Assembly (NCBI RefSeq): GCF_018199995.1
Contig: NZ_CP073579.1
Coordinates: forward strand, 806,001 to 870,000
Direction: 5' to 3'
Length of the DNA stretch: 64,000 nt
Origin: Photobacterium sp. GJ3
GTDB lineage: Bacteria; Pseudomonadota; Gammaproteobacteria; Enterobacterales; Vibrionaceae
A program made the translations under genes and the position numbers. Below are positions 8,431-17,684 of this stretch, piece by piece. The notes beneath the pieces were generated by a model. The model did no database searches and was not told the DNA's origin. It was given only the letters and a program-made list of their open reading frames with translations. Position 1 is the stretch's first letter; every line of letters starts with the position of its first letter.

Positions 8431-9223
8431 TTATTGATTTTTCCACACGGGCGGGCGCTTCTCTAAAAACGCCTGAACCCCCTCCCGTTGGTCTCTGGTG
8501 TCAAACAGACGAATAAAACGCTCTCTTTCCTGAATCAACCCCTGATTGAGTGGTGCATAACGTGCATTTTGGATCAATGCCTTACATGCGGTCACAGCGA
8601 CCGGTGACTGATGCGCAACCTTTTCCGCCAGATGAATGGCCGTTTCCAGTGCCTGACCAGAAGCCACCACTTCCTCAACCAGACGGATCTCTGACGCCTG
8701 AGAGGCCCCGACACGCTCACCGCATAAAATCATGCGTTTCGCCCAGCCTTCCCCCACCAGCCAGGCCAGATTCTGAGTTCCGCCGGCACATGGCAACAGT
8801 CCCACGCTGGCCTCGGGTAATGCCATCACCGCATGTGCTTCAGCGATCCGGATATCACAGGCTAAAGCCACTTCCAGTCCGCCCCCATGGCATAGCCATT
8901 GATCGCTGCAATCGAAACGCCCCGGAATGTCGACAACGTTTCAAAAGCCTGCCCGAAGCAAAAGGCCATATCTGCCGCCACTGCTTTGTCACCGTCGGCG
9001 AACAGCTTCAGCTCGGCACCCGCCGAGAAAAACTTCTCGCCTTTCCCGGTCAGAACCAGTGCATAAATCGTTTTGTCTTCATTCAACGCTTCTACCAGTG
9101 ATTTCAGCTGATTGAGACTGTCTGCCGTCCAGGTATTGGCGGGGGATTGTTCATGGTTAAAACGGCCACATGACCTTGAATCTCCACTTCAATCGGTCCA
9201 CCCGTCTGTGTCAGTGCGTGCAT
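8431..9223 (-). pseudogene. Enoyl-CoA hydratase with two single-base frameshifts
   Basis: Reading from ATG 9223 (MHALTQTGGPIEVEIQGHVA), the frame is lost at a run of five G on the plus strand (9141-9145), where NNPPANTW is expected. It is lost again at five C (8882-8886), where GYAMGGGLEVALACD is expected. Adding one base to each run restores a continuous 264-residue crotonase, the normal size, ending FLEKRPPVW. In the operon it would hydrate methacrylyl-CoA in valine breakdown. Both lesions are one-base deletions in G/C runs, so sequencing error is likely; if real, the valine route would lack this hydratase. Confidence 0.85.
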
Positions 9224-9273
9224 CTTGCCATCCTCTCAGTTAATTTGCTGCGTTATACATCCTTCAAAGTGAT

Positions 9274-10428
9274 TCAAAACAGCGTAGTATCCTCGCTCAG
9301 CAATCGCCTTGCGATGATCAAGCGCATGATTTCATTCGTTCCTTCAAGAATTTGATGCACACGCACATCCCGGAAATGCCGTTCAATCGGATATTCCTGA
9401 ATATAGCCATAGCCGCCATACAGCTGCAGCGCCTGATCGCAAACCGAAAAACCGACATCGGTCGCGAACCGTTTGGCCATCGCACAATACGCCGTGGCTT
9501 CCGGATCCTGACGATCCAGCTTGGCCGCCGCAAACCGGACTAACTGACGAGCAGCCACCAGCTCGGTTGCCATATCTGCAAGCTTGAACTGTAACGCCTG
9601 AAACTGAGCCAGCGGTTTACCGAACTGTTTTCTTTCAGTCATGTATGACCGCGCCAGATTCAGTGCCTGTTGCGCCGTTCCCACAGAACAGGTGGCAATA
9701 TTAATCCGGCCACCATCCAGTCCTTTCATCGCAAAGCGAAAACCTTCACCTTCTTCACCCAACCGGAAGTACGCAGGTATGGTGACGCGGTCAAAAGTCA
9801 CAGCCCGGGTTGGCTGACTGTGCCAGCCCAGTTTGGGCTCTTTGCGGCCATAACTGATGCCGTCGGCATCCGCCGGAATAATGAAGGCAGAAATCCCGCT
9901 GGCACCAGCTTCGCCAGTCCGTGCCATCACAACCAGAACATCCGTGTCTCCCGCGCCGGAAATAAAAGCTTTGGAGCCGGAGATTTCATAGGTATCGCCT
10001 TTCCGTTCGGCTTTTGTAGTCAAAGACGCAGCATCCGATCCGGCATTGGCTTCTGTCAGACAATAAGATCCGAGCCACTCCCCGGTGATCAGCTTGGGAC
10101 AACATGCCGCTTTGGCGGCTTCCGACCCAAAACTGGCAATCATCCAGGTCACCATATTGTGAATCGTCATAAAAGCCGTGGTAGACGTACAGCCCATCGC
10201 CAGTTGCTCGAAAATAATCGAGGCATCAAGACGGCTCAGCCCCATCCCCCCTTGCTCGACTGGCGTATACAGACTGAGGAAGCCCATTTCACCCGCCTGT
10301 CGAAAGACAGATTTAGGGAAAGTTGACGTTTCATCCCAACTCGCAGCCATCGGTAACAGCTGTTCTTGCGAGAACTGGCGGGCAGCCTCGGCAAAAGCAG
10401 CCTGATCTTCGTTGAATTCAAAATCCAT
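9274..10428 (-). CDS. Acyl-CoA dehydrogenase, probably isobutyryl-CoA dehydrogenase
   Basis: FAD-dependent dehydrogenase of 384 residues. Visible motifs are CLTEANAGSDAASL (FAD and substrate contact), KAFISGAG, ERKQFGKPLAQFQALQFKLADM, and a C-terminal ILEGTNEIMRL whose Glu is the usual catalytic base of short-chain and branched acyl-CoA dehydrogenases. It lacks the YERVVLA-type Glu of isovaleryl-CoA dehydrogenase that LiuA has. The start at 10428 has GGAG 7 bases upstream. Adjacency to mmsA and mmsB supports isobutyryl-CoA (valine) or 2-methylbutyryl-CoA as substrate. Confidence 0.88.
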   Translation of the reverse strand: MDFEFNEDQAAFAEAARQFSQEQLLPMAASWDETSTFPKSVFRQAGEMGFLSLYTPVEQGGMGLSRLDASIIFEQLAMGCTSTTAFMTIHNMVTWMIASFGSEAAKAACCPKLITGEWLGSYCLTEANAGSDAASLTTKAERKGDTYEISGSKAFISGAGDTDVLVVMARTGEAGASGISAFIIPADADGISYGRKEPKLGWHSQPTRAVTFDRVTIPAYFRLGEEGEGFRFAMKGLDGGRINIATCSVGTAQQALNLARSYMTERKQFGKPLAQFQALQFKLADMATELVAARQLVRFAAAKLDRQDPEATAYCAMAKRFATDVGFSVCDQALQLYGGYGYIQEYPIERHFRDVRVHQILEGTNEIMRLIIARRLLSEDTTLF

Positions 10429-10453
10429 TGCTTTGCTCCGGTTGATATGAGGA

Positions 10454-11950
10454 TCAGTGATCCATATTGATCGTCAGATTCGGCCCTTTCGGAATATCGT
10501 CATCAAACCAGCGCGAAGTCACGGTTTTGGTCTCGGTATAGAAACGGACCGCCTGTTTGCCATAGGCATGCAGGTCACCATAGAAACTGCCGCGCCATCC
10601 GGTGAATGAAAAGAACGGTAATGGCACTGGAATCGGCACATTAATGCCAACCTGGCCCACCTGAATCTCATGCTGGAATTTACGGGCAGCAGCACCGCTG
10701 GCGGTGAAAATGGACGTTCCGTTACCATATGGATTCTCATTGATCAGCGCGATGGCTTCTTCCAGCGAATTGACTTCCACACACACCAGCACCGGTCCGA
10801 ATATCTCTTCGCGATAGATGCTCATTTCAGGCGTCACGCCACTGAACAGCGTCGGGCCCACCCAGTTACCGTTCGGATAATCTTTGACCGTGCATTCACT
10901 CCCGTCGAGTTCACAGACTGCGCCCTGAGATTTACCTTCCTGAATCAAACGCAGCACACGCGTTTTCGCTTCGGGGCTGATCAGCGGGCCATAGGCCGCG
11001 TCCTCTTCATCCCAGCCGCCCGGCTTCATCTTGGCCATGGCTTCTTTCAGTTCTGGGATCCAGTCTTTAGCACCATCGACAAACACAGCAACTGAAATCG
11101 CCATACAACGCTGTCCGGCCGCACCCACCGAAGCGCCCACCAGATTATTAATCACCTGCGCTTTATTGGCATCCGGCATCACCACCAGATGGTTTTTCGC
11201 GCCGGCAAACGCCTGAACGCGTTTCAGATGCTGGGTGCCGGTCTGGTAGATATACCGGGCAACAGGCACCGATCCGACAAAGGAAACCGTTCGGATATCC
11301 GGATGCTCCAGAATGTGATCCACCTGAGCTTTTCGGCCATGCACCACTTGCAGCACACCCGGAGGCGCCCCCGCCTGTTCGAAGAGTTCCGCCAGCCGAA
11401 CCGAGGTCAGCGGCACCTGATCAGACGGTTTGAGGATAAAAGTATTGCCGGCCGCAATGGCCAGCGGGAACATCCACAGCGGGATCATCGCGGGAAAGTT
11501 AAAGGGGGTGATCCCACTGCACACACCCAGCGGCTGCGTCAGCGAAAAGGTATCAATATGCTTGGCTACATTTTCACTGGTTTCCCCCATCATCAGACTG
11601 GCAATATTCGCGGCCTGCTCAACCACTTCAATCCCACGCCAGACATCCCCTTTGGCATCAGCCAGAATTTTGCCGGTTTCGCTCGACAGCAGACAGGCTA
11701 ACTCGTCATGATGTGCTTTCAGAAGCTGCTGATAACTCAGCATTAATCGGGCCCGTTCCGGAACCGGCACTTCTTTCCACTTTTCAAAAGTTGCTTTGGC
11801 ACTGGCAATCGCCTGATCGATCTCTGATGTCAGTGCACAGGGCAACTGTGCAATCACTTCATTTGTCGCCGGGTTTGTCACATCAATCCATTCCTCAGTG
11901 CGTGACTGGCGAAACTGGCCTTCAATAAACTGCGGTACTTTCTCAATCAT
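10454..11950 (-). CDS. mmsA: Methylmalonate-semialdehyde dehydrogenase (CoA-acylating)
   Basis: CoA-dependent oxidation of methylmalonate semialdehyde to propionyl-CoA, the end of the valine route. The catalytic Cys is in [11 protein letters not shown], preceded by [15 protein letters not shown], which is typical of MmsA/IolA and differs from ordinary aldehyde dehydrogenases. The N-terminal [21 protein letters not shown] is also characteristic. Length is 498 residues. GGAG/GAGG stands before the ATG at 11950. It is separated by 25 bases from the acyl-CoA dehydrogenase and clearly in the same operon. Confidence 0.95.
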   Translation of the reverse strand: MIEKVPQFIEGQFRQSRTEEWIDVTNPATNEVIAQLPCALTSEIDQAIASAKATFEKWKEVPVPERARLMLSYQQLLKAHHDELACLLSSETGKILADAKGDVWRGIEVVEQAANIASLMMGETSENVAKHIDTFSLTQPLGVCSGITPFNFPAMIPLWMFPLAIAAGNTFILKPSDQVPLTSVRLAELFEQAGAPPGVLQVVHGRKAQVDHILEHPDIRTVSFVGSVPVARYIYQTGTQHLKRVQAFAGAKNHLVVMPDANKAQVINNLVGASVGAAGQRCMAISVAVFVDGAKDWIPELKEAMAKMKPGGWDEEDAAYGPLISPEAKTRVLRLIQEGKSQGAVCELDGSECTVKDYPNGNWVGPTLFSGVTPEMSIYREEIFGPVLVCVEVNSLEEAIALINENPYGNGTSIFTASGAAARKFQHEIQVGQVGINVPIPVPLPFFSFTGWRGSFYGDLHAYGKQAVRFYTETKTVTSRWFDDDIPKGPNLTINMDH

Positions 11951-12008
11951 GGGGTTGTCCTCTCCACTGTTCGTTCCTGACCGGTGATACAGCTACCCGA
12001 CCATTGAT

Positions 12009-13274
12009 TTAATCAGAAGGTAGTTCAATGGCGATGGCTGTTGCCTCACCGCCACCAATACAGAGTGATGCAATGCCGCGCCGAACGGATTTGCCGTTTT
12101 GCTGCATGCGTCGCAAAGCGTGAATCAGGCTGACAATGATCCGAGCGCCGCTGGCACCAATCGGATGACCCAAAGCGCAGGCTCCGCCATGGATGTTGAC
12201 CTTTTCAGCATCCAGCTGAAGTTCCTTCACCGCAATCTGAGTGACCACTGCAAACGCTTCGTTGATTTCCCAGAGATCAACGTCTTCAGCACGCCACGAC
12301 AGTTGATCGAGCAACTGACGGATCGCATCCACAGGCGCAATGGTAAATTCAGCAGGCAGACGTGCGTGCGTCGACTGTCCCCGCACAATTGCCAACGGCT
12401 CAAGGCCATGTTGTCGTGCCGTATTACTGTCCATCAGCAGCAAAGCAGCGGCACCATCTGCAATCGCACTGGAATTGGCGGCCGTGACACTGCCGTCTTT
12501 GGCAAATACGGGTTTCAGCTTCGGAATTTTTTCCGGATCGACTTCATGCGGGTGCTCATCCGTTTTCACCAGATGCTCCCCTTTGCGATCAGCAACCACC
12601 ACAGGGCAGGTTTCCTGATCAAACGCCCCGTCATCAATCGCCTGACGCGCCCGCTGGACCGACATTGCGGCCCACTCGTCCATCGATTCCCGGCTGAAAG
12701 CAGTCGCGTCTGCTGTGCGCTGGGCATACACCCCCATCAGATCGCCTTCATAGGCATCCTGCAAGCCATCTAAAAACATGTGATCGTGCGTTGTCTGATG
12801 GCCCAGACGGAAGCCTTCTCTGGCTTGCTTGAGCAGATACGGCGCGTTGGTCATGCTTTCCATGCCCCCCGCGATGGCGGTGTGAATACTGCCAGCGCGA
12901 ATCATATCTGTAGCCAGCATGACGGTTTTCATCCCGGACCCGCAGACTTTATTCACGGTCACACAGCCTGTTGAAATCGGTAATCCGGCATTCAGTGCCG
13001 CCTGCCGTGCAGGCGCTTGTCCGCACCCGGCCGGTAAAACGCATCCCATCAGCACTTCATCAATACGGATTCCGTCTGATTTGGATGGCCACAGCGCATC
13101 GGTAAAAATTCCAATACTTTCCAGCGCGCCTTTCACCGCGTATGCCCCCAATGTTGGCGCAGACAACGACGCAAACTGTCCCTGAAAACTACCCAGGGGA
13201 GTACGTTTTGCAGATACGATCCAGACTTCTTTGTCGCCTGATGCGACCGCTGATGAATTGGTGCTGGCTTCCAT
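12009..13274 (-). CDS. Acetyl-CoA C-acyltransferase (thiolase)
   Basis: Thiolase of 421 residues. The acyl-accepting Cys is in NKVCGSGMKT, the second half has NIHGGACALGHPIGASGARI (His) and SLCIGGGEATA (second Cys). A roughly 15-residue Ser/Ala-rich extension precedes VWIVSAKRTPLG. GGAG is 8 bases before the ATG at 13274. As the first gene of the leftward operon, it would cleave 2-methylacetoacetyl-CoA or the acetoacetyl-CoA that follows LiuE; the residues do not separate these roles. Confidence 0.9.
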   Translation of the reverse strand: MEASTNSSAVASGDKEVWIVSAKRTPLGSFQGQFASLSAPTLGAYAVKGALESIGIFTDALWPSKSDGIRIDEVLMGCVLPAGCGQAPARQAALNAGLPISTGCVTVNKVCGSGMKTVMLATDMIRAGSIHTAIAGGMESMTNAPYLLKQAREGFRLGHQTTHDHMFLDGLQDAYEGDLMGVYAQRTADATAFSRESMDEWAAMSVQRARQAIDDGAFDQETCPVVVADRKGEHLVKTDEHPHEVDPEKIPKLKPVFAKDGSVTAANSSAIADGAAALLLMDSNTARQHGLEPLAIVRGQSTHARLPAEFTIAPVDAIRQLLDQLSWRAEDVDLWEINEAFAVVTQIAVKELQLDAEKVNIHGGACALGHPIGASGARIIVSLIHALRRMQQNGKSVRRGIASLCIGGGEATAIAIELPSD

Positions 13275-13293
13275 TTTCCCGGCTCCACTTTGC

Positions 13294-13310
13294 TTGACGT
13301 TTTCGTAAGC
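13294..13310. promoter_or_regulatory. Possible LiuR box 1
   Basis: TTGACGTTTTCGTAAGC is an imperfect palindrome resembling the TTTACGT...ACGTAAA pattern reported for LiuR sites in gammaproteobacteria. It is 20 bases before the thiolase start. Confidence 0.45.
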
Positions 13311-13322
13311 ATAGCACTAACA

Positions 13323-13338
13323 TTTACGTAAACGTTAA
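13323..13338. promoter_or_regulatory. Probable LiuR box 2
   Basis: TTTACGTAAACGTTAA is close to the TTTACGT(N)ACGTAAA palindrome described for LiuR. It lies between the divergent thiolase operon and liuR, where one MerR-type activator/repressor could control both directions. Confidence 0.65.
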
Positions 13339-13474
13339 GAAACAAGATGACAACACAATCAATGACTAACCGTACAGAATTGTTGCCATCTTACTGACAA
13401 TATCCATATTCAGGCTTAAGTCTGCGGCAGTCATTTCGCTGTCCTGCTTTCGCTCACAACGGGAGGACAGCAGT

Positions 13475-13891
13475 GTGGTAGAGACCTTTAAAATCAGCGA
13501 ACTGGCCAAAGAATTCGGCATCACAACCCGCAGTATCCGGTTTTACGAGGATGTCGGCCTGCTGCAGCCGGATCGTGAAGGGGCCATCCGGGTCTACCAG
13601 CGCCGGGATAAGATCCGGCTGAAACTAATCCTTCGCGGCAAACGGCTGGGGTTTTCTCTGGCAGAAATCCGGGAATTGTTTGACCTGTACGATACCGACC
13701 AGAGCGACAGTCAGTTACGTCAAATGATTAAAATCATTGATGAAAAACAAGACAAGTTGCAACGACAACTGGATGATATCCAGGTCATCATGCAGGATCT
13801 CGATACTGCCAAAGCACGATGTGAACACGCGCTGGGTCAGAATAACCGTCAGCACAACAATCGTCACAATCATCGGAAGACTCTGGAATAA
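13475..13891 (+). CDS. liuR: MerR-family regulator of branched-chain acid catabolism
   Basis: The N-terminal MerR helix-turn-helix (FKISELAKEFGITTRSIRFY, then EDVGLLQP and RVYQRRDKIRLKLILRGKRLGFSLAEI) is followed by a coiled-coil dimerisation region at about residues 75-115 and a His/Asn-rich tail. There are no metal-binding Cys pairs. It is 138 residues and starts at GTG 13475 with GGGAGG upstream. It heads liuABCDE and lies next to LiuR-type palindromes, which supports the assignment. The ligand is unknown from sequence; acyl-CoA intermediates of the pathway are the usual suggestion. Confidence 0.88.
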   Translation: MVETFKISELAKEFGITTRSIRFYEDVGLLQPDREGAIRVYQRRDKIRLKLILRGKRLGFSLAEIRELFDLYDTDQSDSQLRQMIKIIDEKQDKLQRQLDDIQVIMQDLDTAKARCEHALGQNNRQHNNRHNHRKTLE

Positions 13892-13986
13892 ACGCCTGCT
13901 CTGAGGCATTCCATCGTCTTGTTATCAGTTGAGAATTCAGTCGTTTCTCATGAAATGTCCGGATTGCCGGACCCAAGGGAGATGTT

Positions 13987-15156
13987 ATGAAAGACCTGTT
14001 TACACCGCTCAATTTCGGGCTGGGTGAAACACTGGACATGCTTCGGGACCACGTCAATCATTTTGCTGCCGATGCAATCGCACCGATTGCGGAACAGATC
14101 GACAAAGACAACCAGTTCCCATCGCATTTGTGGCCGAAATTCGGAGAAATGGGATTGCTTGGGGTCACGGTGAGTGAATCCTTTGGTGGCGCTGGGATGG
14201 GTTATCTGGCCCATGTGGTCGCGATGGAAGAAATCAGCCGTGCTTCCGCATCCGTCGGGCTGAGTTATGGCGCCCATTCCAATTTGTGCGTGAATCAGAT
14301 TTTCCGCAATGGGACGCAGGCCCAGAAAGAAAAATATCTGCCGAAACTCATTTCCGGGGAACATGTCGGCGCACTGGCGATGAGTGAAGCCAACGCTGGT
14401 TCAGATGTGGTCAGCATGCAGCTCAAAGCCGAACAACACGGCGATGTGTTTGTGCTCAACGGCAGCAAAATGTGGATCACCAACGGGCCGGATGCCCACA
14501 CCTTTGTGGTCTATGCCAAAACGGATCCTCAGGCTGGATCCCGCGGGATCAGCGCATTCCTGATTGAAAAAGGCTTCCCCGGATTCAGTCAGGCGCAAAA
14601 ACTCGACAAGCTGGGGATGCGCGGCTCAAACACCTGCGAACTGGTATTCAAAAACTGTGAAGTGCCCTCAGAAAACCTCTTGGGTCAGTTGAATCACGGC
14701 GTCGAGGTACTGATGAGCGGCCTGGATTACGAGCGCGTTGTCCTCGCTGCAGGTCCGTTAGGCATTATGCGTGCCTGTCTGGATGTGTGTTTACCTTACA
14801 TTCATGACCGTAAACAGTTCGGAAAATCCATCGGGGAATTTCAGCTGGTTCAGGCCAAAATCGCCGATATGTATACCCGCATGAATGCAGCACGTGCTTA
14901 TGTTTATACCGTTGCCGCGGCCTGTGACCGGGGTGAAACCACGCGTCAGGATGCTGCCGGTGTCATTCTGTATTGCGCTGAACTAGCCACGCAGATGGCT
15001 TTGGATGCCATTCAGTTGCTGGGCGGAAACGGTTATATCAATGAATTTCCGACAGGCCGCCTGCTTCGGGATGCCAAGTTGTACGAAATTGGTGCCGGAA
15101 CCTCAGAGATTCGCCGGATGCTTATCGGACGCGAATTATTCGAACAAAGCAAATAA
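13987..15156 (+). CDS. liuA: Isovaleryl-CoA dehydrogenase
   Basis: FAD enzyme that converts isovaleryl-CoA to 3-methylcrotonyl-CoA in leucine catabolism. The motif [16 protein letters not shown] carries the Glu in the position special to isovaleryl-CoA dehydrogenases, which separates it from the other acyl-CoA dehydrogenase in this window. Also visible are [24 protein letters not shown] and [20 protein letters not shown]. It is 389 residues with AGGGAG before the ATG. It is the first catalytic gene of the rightward operon, 95 bases after liuR. Confidence 0.95.
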   Translation: MKDLFTPLNFGLGETLDMLRDHVNHFAADAIAPIAEQIDKDNQFPSHLWPKFGEMGLLGVTVSESFGGAGMGYLAHVVAMEEISRASASVGLSYGAHSNLCVNQIFRNGTQAQKEKYLPKLISGEHVGALAMSEANAGSDVVSMQLKAEQHGDVFVLNGSKMWITNGPDAHTFVVYAKTDPQAGSRGISAFLIEKGFPGFSQAQKLDKLGMRGSNTCELVFKNCEVPSENLLGQLNHGVEVLMSGLDYERVVLAAGPLGIMRACLDVCLPYIHDRKQFGKSIGEFQLVQAKIADMYTRMNAARAYVYTVAAACDRGETTRQDAAGVILYCAELATQMALDAIQLLGGNGYINEFPTGRLLRDAKLYEIGAGTSEIRRMLIGRELFEQSK

Positions 15157-15177
15157 ACCAGATCAGGGAACAGATTC

Positions 15178-16790
15178 ATGGCGAAAATTGAAAGCCGTAT
15201 TCAGCCGCATGATGCACAGTTTCAGCAGAATCATCAGGCGATGGCTGCTGTGGTTGATGAATTGCAGACCCGCGTCAGTATTCAGTTGCAAGGCGGTGGC
15301 GAGGCGGCGCAGGCCAGACAACGGTCAAAAGGAAAATTGCCGGTTCGGGAGCGGATTGAGCGATTGCTGGATTCGGGCAGTCCGTTTCTGGAAATCGGCC
15401 AGTTTGCCGCCTGGGAAGTCTATGCGGAAGCAATTCCCTGTGCGGGCGTCGTCGCGGGGATCGGCCAGGTCTCCGGTCGCGATGTGATGATCATCGCCAA
15501 TGATCCAACCGTCAAAGGCGGCACTTACTATCCGCTGACCGTCAAAAAACACCTCAGAGCACAGGAAATTGCCGAACGTTGTCACCTGCCCTGCCTGTAT
15601 CTGGTGGACTCAGGTGGTGCAAACCTCCCCCATCAGGCAGAAGTCTTTCCGGATAAAGATCATTTCGGCCGGATTTTTTTCAATCAGGCCAGAATGTCTG
15701 CCAAAGGCATTCCGCAGATTGCGATCGTCCTCGGGCTGTGTACTGCCGGGGGCGCCTATGTCCCGGCAATGGCAGATGTTGCCATCATGGTCAGAAATCA
15801 GGGCACCATTTTCCTCGCCGGACCGCCGCTGGTCAAAGCAGCGACGGGGGAAGATGTCAGTGCAGAAGACTTGGGCGGCGCAGATGTGCACTGCAAAACC
15901 TCGGGCGTTGCTGATTATTATGCCGACGATGAAGCCCATGCACTGACGCTGGCCAGACAGGCAGTCCACAGTTGCCACCCAGCGCACATCTCAGGACAGG
16001 CAGTCATGCCTGAAGCCGTGAAACCACCGCGCTACCCGGCAACGGATCTCTACGGCATCGTCGGTACTGATCTCAAGAAACAGATTGATGCCCGGGAAGT
16101 GATTGCCCGGCTGGTGGATGATTCTGAGTTCGACGAATTCAAAGCGCTCTATGGCGATACCCTGATTTGCGGCTTTGCCCGTCTGCATGGTCATCCGGTG
16201 GGTATCGTTGCGAATCAGGGCATTCTGTTCTCGGAATCAGCACAAAAAGGTGCCCACTTCATTCAGTTGTGTACCCAACGCAAAATTCCGCTGCTCTTTT
16301 TACAGAACATCACGGGTTTTATGGTGGGTAAGAAATATGAAGCGGAAGGGATTGCCAAGCACGGTGCCAAAATGGTGATGGCTGTGGCCTGTGCCAATGT
16401 GCCGAAATTCACCGTGATCATTGGCGGTTCTTACGGCGCCGGTAACTATGGGATGTGCGGACGAGCCTACGATCCGACGATGATCTGGATGTGGCCCAAT
16501 GCCCGGATTTCAGTCATGGGGGGGAACAGGCTGCCGGTGTAATGGCGCAGGTGACCCGAGACGCAAAGGCGCGTCAGGGGGAAACCTGGTCGCCGGAAGC
16601 AGAAACTGCGTTCAGGCAGCCCATTCTTGAGCGCTATGAACAAGAAGGTTCTCCGTATTTTGCCAGTGCCCGTTTGTGGGATGACGGCATTATCGATCCG
16701 ACTCAGACACGGGACGTGATAGGTCTCGCGTTGAAGGCCGCCGCCAATGCCCCGATTGAAGAGAGCCCATTCGGAATATTCCGGATGTAG
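15178..16790 (+). pseudogene. liuB: Methylcrotonyl-CoA carboxylase carboxyltransferase (beta) subunit, one frameshift
   Basis: The subunit transfers CO2 from biotin on LiuD to 3-methylcrotonyl-CoA. The frame from 15178 is normal ([54 protein letters not shown]) until ARISVMGG at 16517. There a run of seven G breaks the expected [15 protein letters not shown], which continues in the next frame to 16790. One extra G gives a normal 537-residue protein. As written, the last 83 or so residues, part of the carboxyltransferase fold, are lost. A one-base deletion in a long G run is a common sequencing error, so the gene may be intact. Confidence 0.9.
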
Positions 16791-16805
16791 CCGCGAGGAC
16801 AACCC

Positions 16806-17684
16806 ATGCATACTCATGAAATACCGGTGTTCCAACCCAGTGACATTGCTGAAATTCTGCACGCCACGGCAAACGATCCAGTGTTGTGTTCGATCAGTCG
16901 TCGTGGCATTGCGCACCTGACCCTGAACCGCCCGGAGAAATCCAATGCATTTGATGATCTGCTGATTGCTGCCCTGCGTCACTACCTGCAGCAACTGGCC
17001 AAGCATCCGGATGTGCGCGTACTGGTCCTCAGTGCGGCCGGAAAACACTTTTCTGCCGGCGCCGATCTGAACTGGATGAAAGCCATGGCTCAGAAAAGCC
17101 GTCATGACAATCTCAATGATGCTCAGGCACTGGCTTCGCTGATGTCTGAACTGGATACCTTCCCGCATCCGAGCATTGCGATGGTTCAGGGGGCTGCATT
17201 TGGCGGCGCATTGGGGCTGATAAGCTGCTGCGATATCGCACTGGGCGCGGACAGCGCACGCTTCAAACTGAGTGAAGTGAAGCTGGGTCTGATCCCGGCA
17301 ACGATCGGTCCCTATGTCTGCCGGTCCATGGGCCAGCGACAGGCCAGGCGTCTGATGCTGACAGCCGAAACCTTTGATGCAGCAACAGCCCTGCAGTTGG
17401 GTGTCTTGCATCATGCCTGTCCGGCTGGTCAGTTGGAAACCGAACTTCAGCAAACCATTGAAGTGCTGCTGGCAAACAGTCCTGCTGCACTCAGTCAGGT
17501 AAAGCAGCTCTGTCAGATGTGTGATCAGTCAGCCATTGATGAAAAGCTCATCCGGCTGACCAGTGAAATGATTGCAGATATCCGGGTCTCGGCTCAGGGA
17601 CAGGAAGGGCTTTCTGCATTTTTTGAAAAACGTCGTCCGGACTGGGATACCAGTCAGTCTTTGCAAGGAGCGAAAGATGAGTAA
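16806..17684 (+). CDS. liuC: Methylglutaconyl-CoA hydratase
   Basis: Crotonase-fold enzyme that hydrates 3-methylglutaconyl-CoA to HMG-CoA, the step between LiuBD and LiuE. Visible motifs: NRPEKSNAFDD, FSAGADLNWMK (oxyanion hole) and KLSEVKLGLIPATIGPYV with the catalytic Glu. It is 292 residues; the first 30 or so form an extra N-terminal stretch compared with the usual 265, so a later start is possible, although GAGG precedes ATG 16806. The last 8 bases overlap the start of liuD, implying translational coupling. Confidence 0.9.
   Translation: MHTHEIPVFQPSDIAEILHATANDPVLCSISRRGIAHLTLNRPEKSNAFDDLLIAALRHYLQQLAKHPDVRVLVLSAAGKHFSAGADLNWMKAMAQKSRHDNLNDAQALASLMSELDTFPHPSIAMVQGAAFGGALGLISCCDIALGADSARFKLSEVKLGLIPATIGPYVCRSMGQRQARRLMLTAETFDAATALQLGVLHHACPAGQLETELQQTIEVLLANSPAALSQVKQLCQMCDQSAIDEKLIRLTSEMIADIRVSAQGQEGLSAFFEKRRPDWDTSQSLQGAKDE

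Noticed and set aside
9670..10326. 218-codon plus-strand frame
   Set aside because: It is antisense to the acyl-CoA dehydrogenase and has no motif.
16467..17453. Long minus-strand open frame of 328 codons
   Set aside because: It is antisense to liuB and liuC, whose protein families are certain. Its composition (Gln/His/Arg/Cys-rich) and lack of motifs mark it as a shadow frame.
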